Source of the DNA: Gnetum montanum
Lineage: Eukaryota; Streptophyta; Gnetopsida; Gnetales; Gnetaceae
Direction of reading: 5' to 3'
Assembly: GCA_015680685.1 (NCBI GenBank)
Contig: MNCI01006170.1
Span: 285,515-342,638, forward strand
Length of the DNA: 57,124 bases
Below the pieces are notes generated by a model. The model saw nothing but the letters and a program-made list of their open reading frames with translations. It did not search any database and was not told the origin of the DNA. Made by a program: the position numbers and the translations under genes. This document shows, one piece after another, positions 55,848-57,124 of the stretch; within the stretch, counting starts at the first letter, position 1; each line of letters opens with the position of its first letter.

Positions 55848-55973
55848 CTCCGGGTTCAAATAGGTTCAAACGGAATTAAAATCGCAAACGCAATCGCAAG
55901 TTGCAGAGAAAAATTTCAAAAATTTCCCCTGCGTAAATGACAAAATGATGCTAAGTGTTGCGGCGGGGGTCCC

Positions 55974-56029
55974 TATTTATAGAAAAATAGGACGCGATAT
56001 CGTGTATGGTACATTGCGTATGCGATATC
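55974..56029 (-). promoter_or_regulatory. Internal U3-like promoter upstream of ORF X (element 8)
   Basis: Minus-strand TATAAATA (55981-55974) preceded by GATATC at 55996 and 56024. The plus-strand text GGACGCGATATCGTGTATG here (55990-56008) is identical to a 19-base stretch in the element's LTR array (52525-52543) and in the same orientation. The spacing of 28 bases between the two GATATC is twice the 14 of the LTR arrays. This looks like a second copy of the LTR promoter, placed about 440 bases before the ORF X splice site. Confidence 0.5.
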
Positions 56030-57124
56030 TCGTCCCAAGTAAGGTGAGACATATGAAAAAGATCAAATTTTTAATAATTTTCTTGAAATTAATGGTGTAA
56101 AATGAGGACATGGACAAGGATTAATATATTCAAGGGTAATTACATTAATTCAAGAGGCACTTTGAATGATAATGATGTGAATTTAGCAATTTAGAATTTG
56201 GCGGTTATGAAGAAAAGGGAATGTAATGGTACATTGGAACGTTAAAATCTTGAGGGTTAATAAATGGGAAAGAAAATTATGAAAATTAAGCTGAGGGTAA
56301 GAAATTGTGTGCTCTAGCTAGAGAATTAATGAAGATTACAACAAAATTACACAAGTGGGTCCTCCCCAAAGTAGGTTTCAACCTATTATGCCCTTGTGTA
56401 ACCACACTTAAAGTGTCCATGGGCACTAGAAGGGTTAATTGTAATCTGCACTAACTCTACAAAACACACACACGTAAATATCACCAGAATGAGATGAAAA
56501 TTCAATGCTACACGGGACACGAGCTACAATTACACGAACAGTGAGATGAGATAAACTATAGAAGGGATTGTAGAGATTGGGACATGAGGTAACTGACCCA
56601 AGGCACAATGAATCCTACATGAAAAGCATGATTAAGGTGTCATTAACCCATCGTTCCAAGATCAGGACCAAGTCCATCCTTCTAATCAGTGACATTTCAT
56701 TATTTCATCCCATTATGAACAACTATGAGAGTACCATAACAACAAGGCGTATGATCCTTGGCGTTTAATACAAGGGAGGAGTGATTTTTGTTTTATGGCA
56801 CTTCCTTTTTTCTTTTTTTCTTCTTTTCTTTTTCTTTCTCACTTTATTGAATCCAGAGAAGTCACCAACCTTTAGCCATGGGTGCATATCTTTCTAGTGG
56901 GACCCCCTAGAACAGCTTTTGAATTTTGAGTGCCCTTTTGATTACTCTTACCCCCATTTTTCATTAGATCTACAAGGATCTTAGTACAACCATATTGCAT
57001 GATAACTCCCACAGATGTCACCAAAGAGAATCCACAAGTCCCCTTGATGTCACACTCTAATCATTCCCTCTTGGTCTATCCTTCTTCATTCTGGGTACAA
57101 TAACACAAAATTAATTTTAAGTTT
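56030..57124 (-). other. Spacer of element 8
   Basis: Non-coding. Minus-strand CTACTTTGGGGAGGACCCAC (about 56358) aligns with CTGCTTTGGGGAGGATCCAC in the spacer of element 5 (40112-40131). A purine-rich tract on the minus strand lies at about 56805-56842. The open stretch at 56577-56768 has no recognisable content. Confidence 0.5.

Larger units (their letters stand above)
51697..57124 (-). mobile_element. Element 8: Ty3/gypsy family member with ORF X, 3' part
   Basis: On the minus strand, from right to left: spacer (57124-56030), internal promoter-like block (56029-55974), polypurine-like motif (55847-55821), splice site, ORF X (55539-52750), polypurine tract and 3' LTR (52577-51697). Gag and pol would lie beyond the right edge. 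The family link with elements 3, 4 and 5 is shown by LTR ends, tract and ORF X. Confidence 0.82.

Overview
This window looks like nuclear DNA of a seed plant with a large, repeat-rich genome. No intact host gene was recognised. Almost everything readable is decayed LTR retrotransposon, with smaller amounts of LINE-, SINE- and unclassified-repeat DNA. A gymnosperm would fit the many old nested elements, but the sequence does not name the species. The 32-base N gap (37669-37700) and a lone N (35906) show it is an assembled scaffold.

Layout. 1-3900 (-): Ty3/gypsy element 1, with a possible LTR, primer-binding site (PBS), gag, and a protease that runs directly into RNase H. 4637-5009 (-): N-terminal fragment of the AAA+ ATPase gene RUVBL2 (reptin). 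5600-8930 (-): element 2, with gag start, PBS, and a long LTR-like region full of tandem repeats. 8932-12971 plus 21816-26074 (+): element 3 (Ty3/gypsy RT-RH-INT, spacer, an extra gene here called ORF X, 3' LTR). It is split by element 4 (12972-21815, -), which still has both LTRs, PBS, gag, PR, RT, RH and INT. 26075-35233: AT-rich old repeats with LINE remains and a repeat pair. 35234-41786 (+): element 5, two LTRs, gag and PR but no RT-RH-INT. 41856-41945: SINE-like insertion with target-site duplication. 42205-about 44390 (+): element 6, Ty1/copia. About 45450-50620 (+): element 7, Ty1/copia, interrupted by a repeat-rich insertion at about 46865-48535. 51697-57124 (-): element 8, 3' LTR, ORF X and spacer.

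Elements 3, 4, 5 and 8 are one family by their shared LTR ends (TGATG at one end, GGTACCTCGCCACTCATCA-like at the other), and in 4 and 5 the PBS resembles the complement of tRNA-Asp. Gene content varies. Element 4 has gag-pol only, 3 has pol plus ORF X, 5 has gag-PR plus a stump of ORF X, and 8 shows ORF X (about 930 codons). ORF X lies between pol and the 3' LTR, where Athila-type elements carry an env-like gene. In all three copies it starts exactly at a conserved 3' splice site. In elements 8 and 3 the spacer upstream of it holds a copy of the element's own U3 motif with a TATA-like box, and a polypurine-tract-like motif recurs at the borders of the module. This spliced, possibly self-promoted ORF X module, together with phased GATATC palindromes in the LTR promoter, is the most interesting content of the window.

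Decay is mainly by nonsense change: nearly all in-frame stops are TAG, TAA or TGA where one C-to-T change from CAG, CAA or CGA explains them. This is what deamination of methylated cytosine in silenced plant transposons would produce. All coordinates of degenerate domains are approximate, and all similarities were judged by eye.
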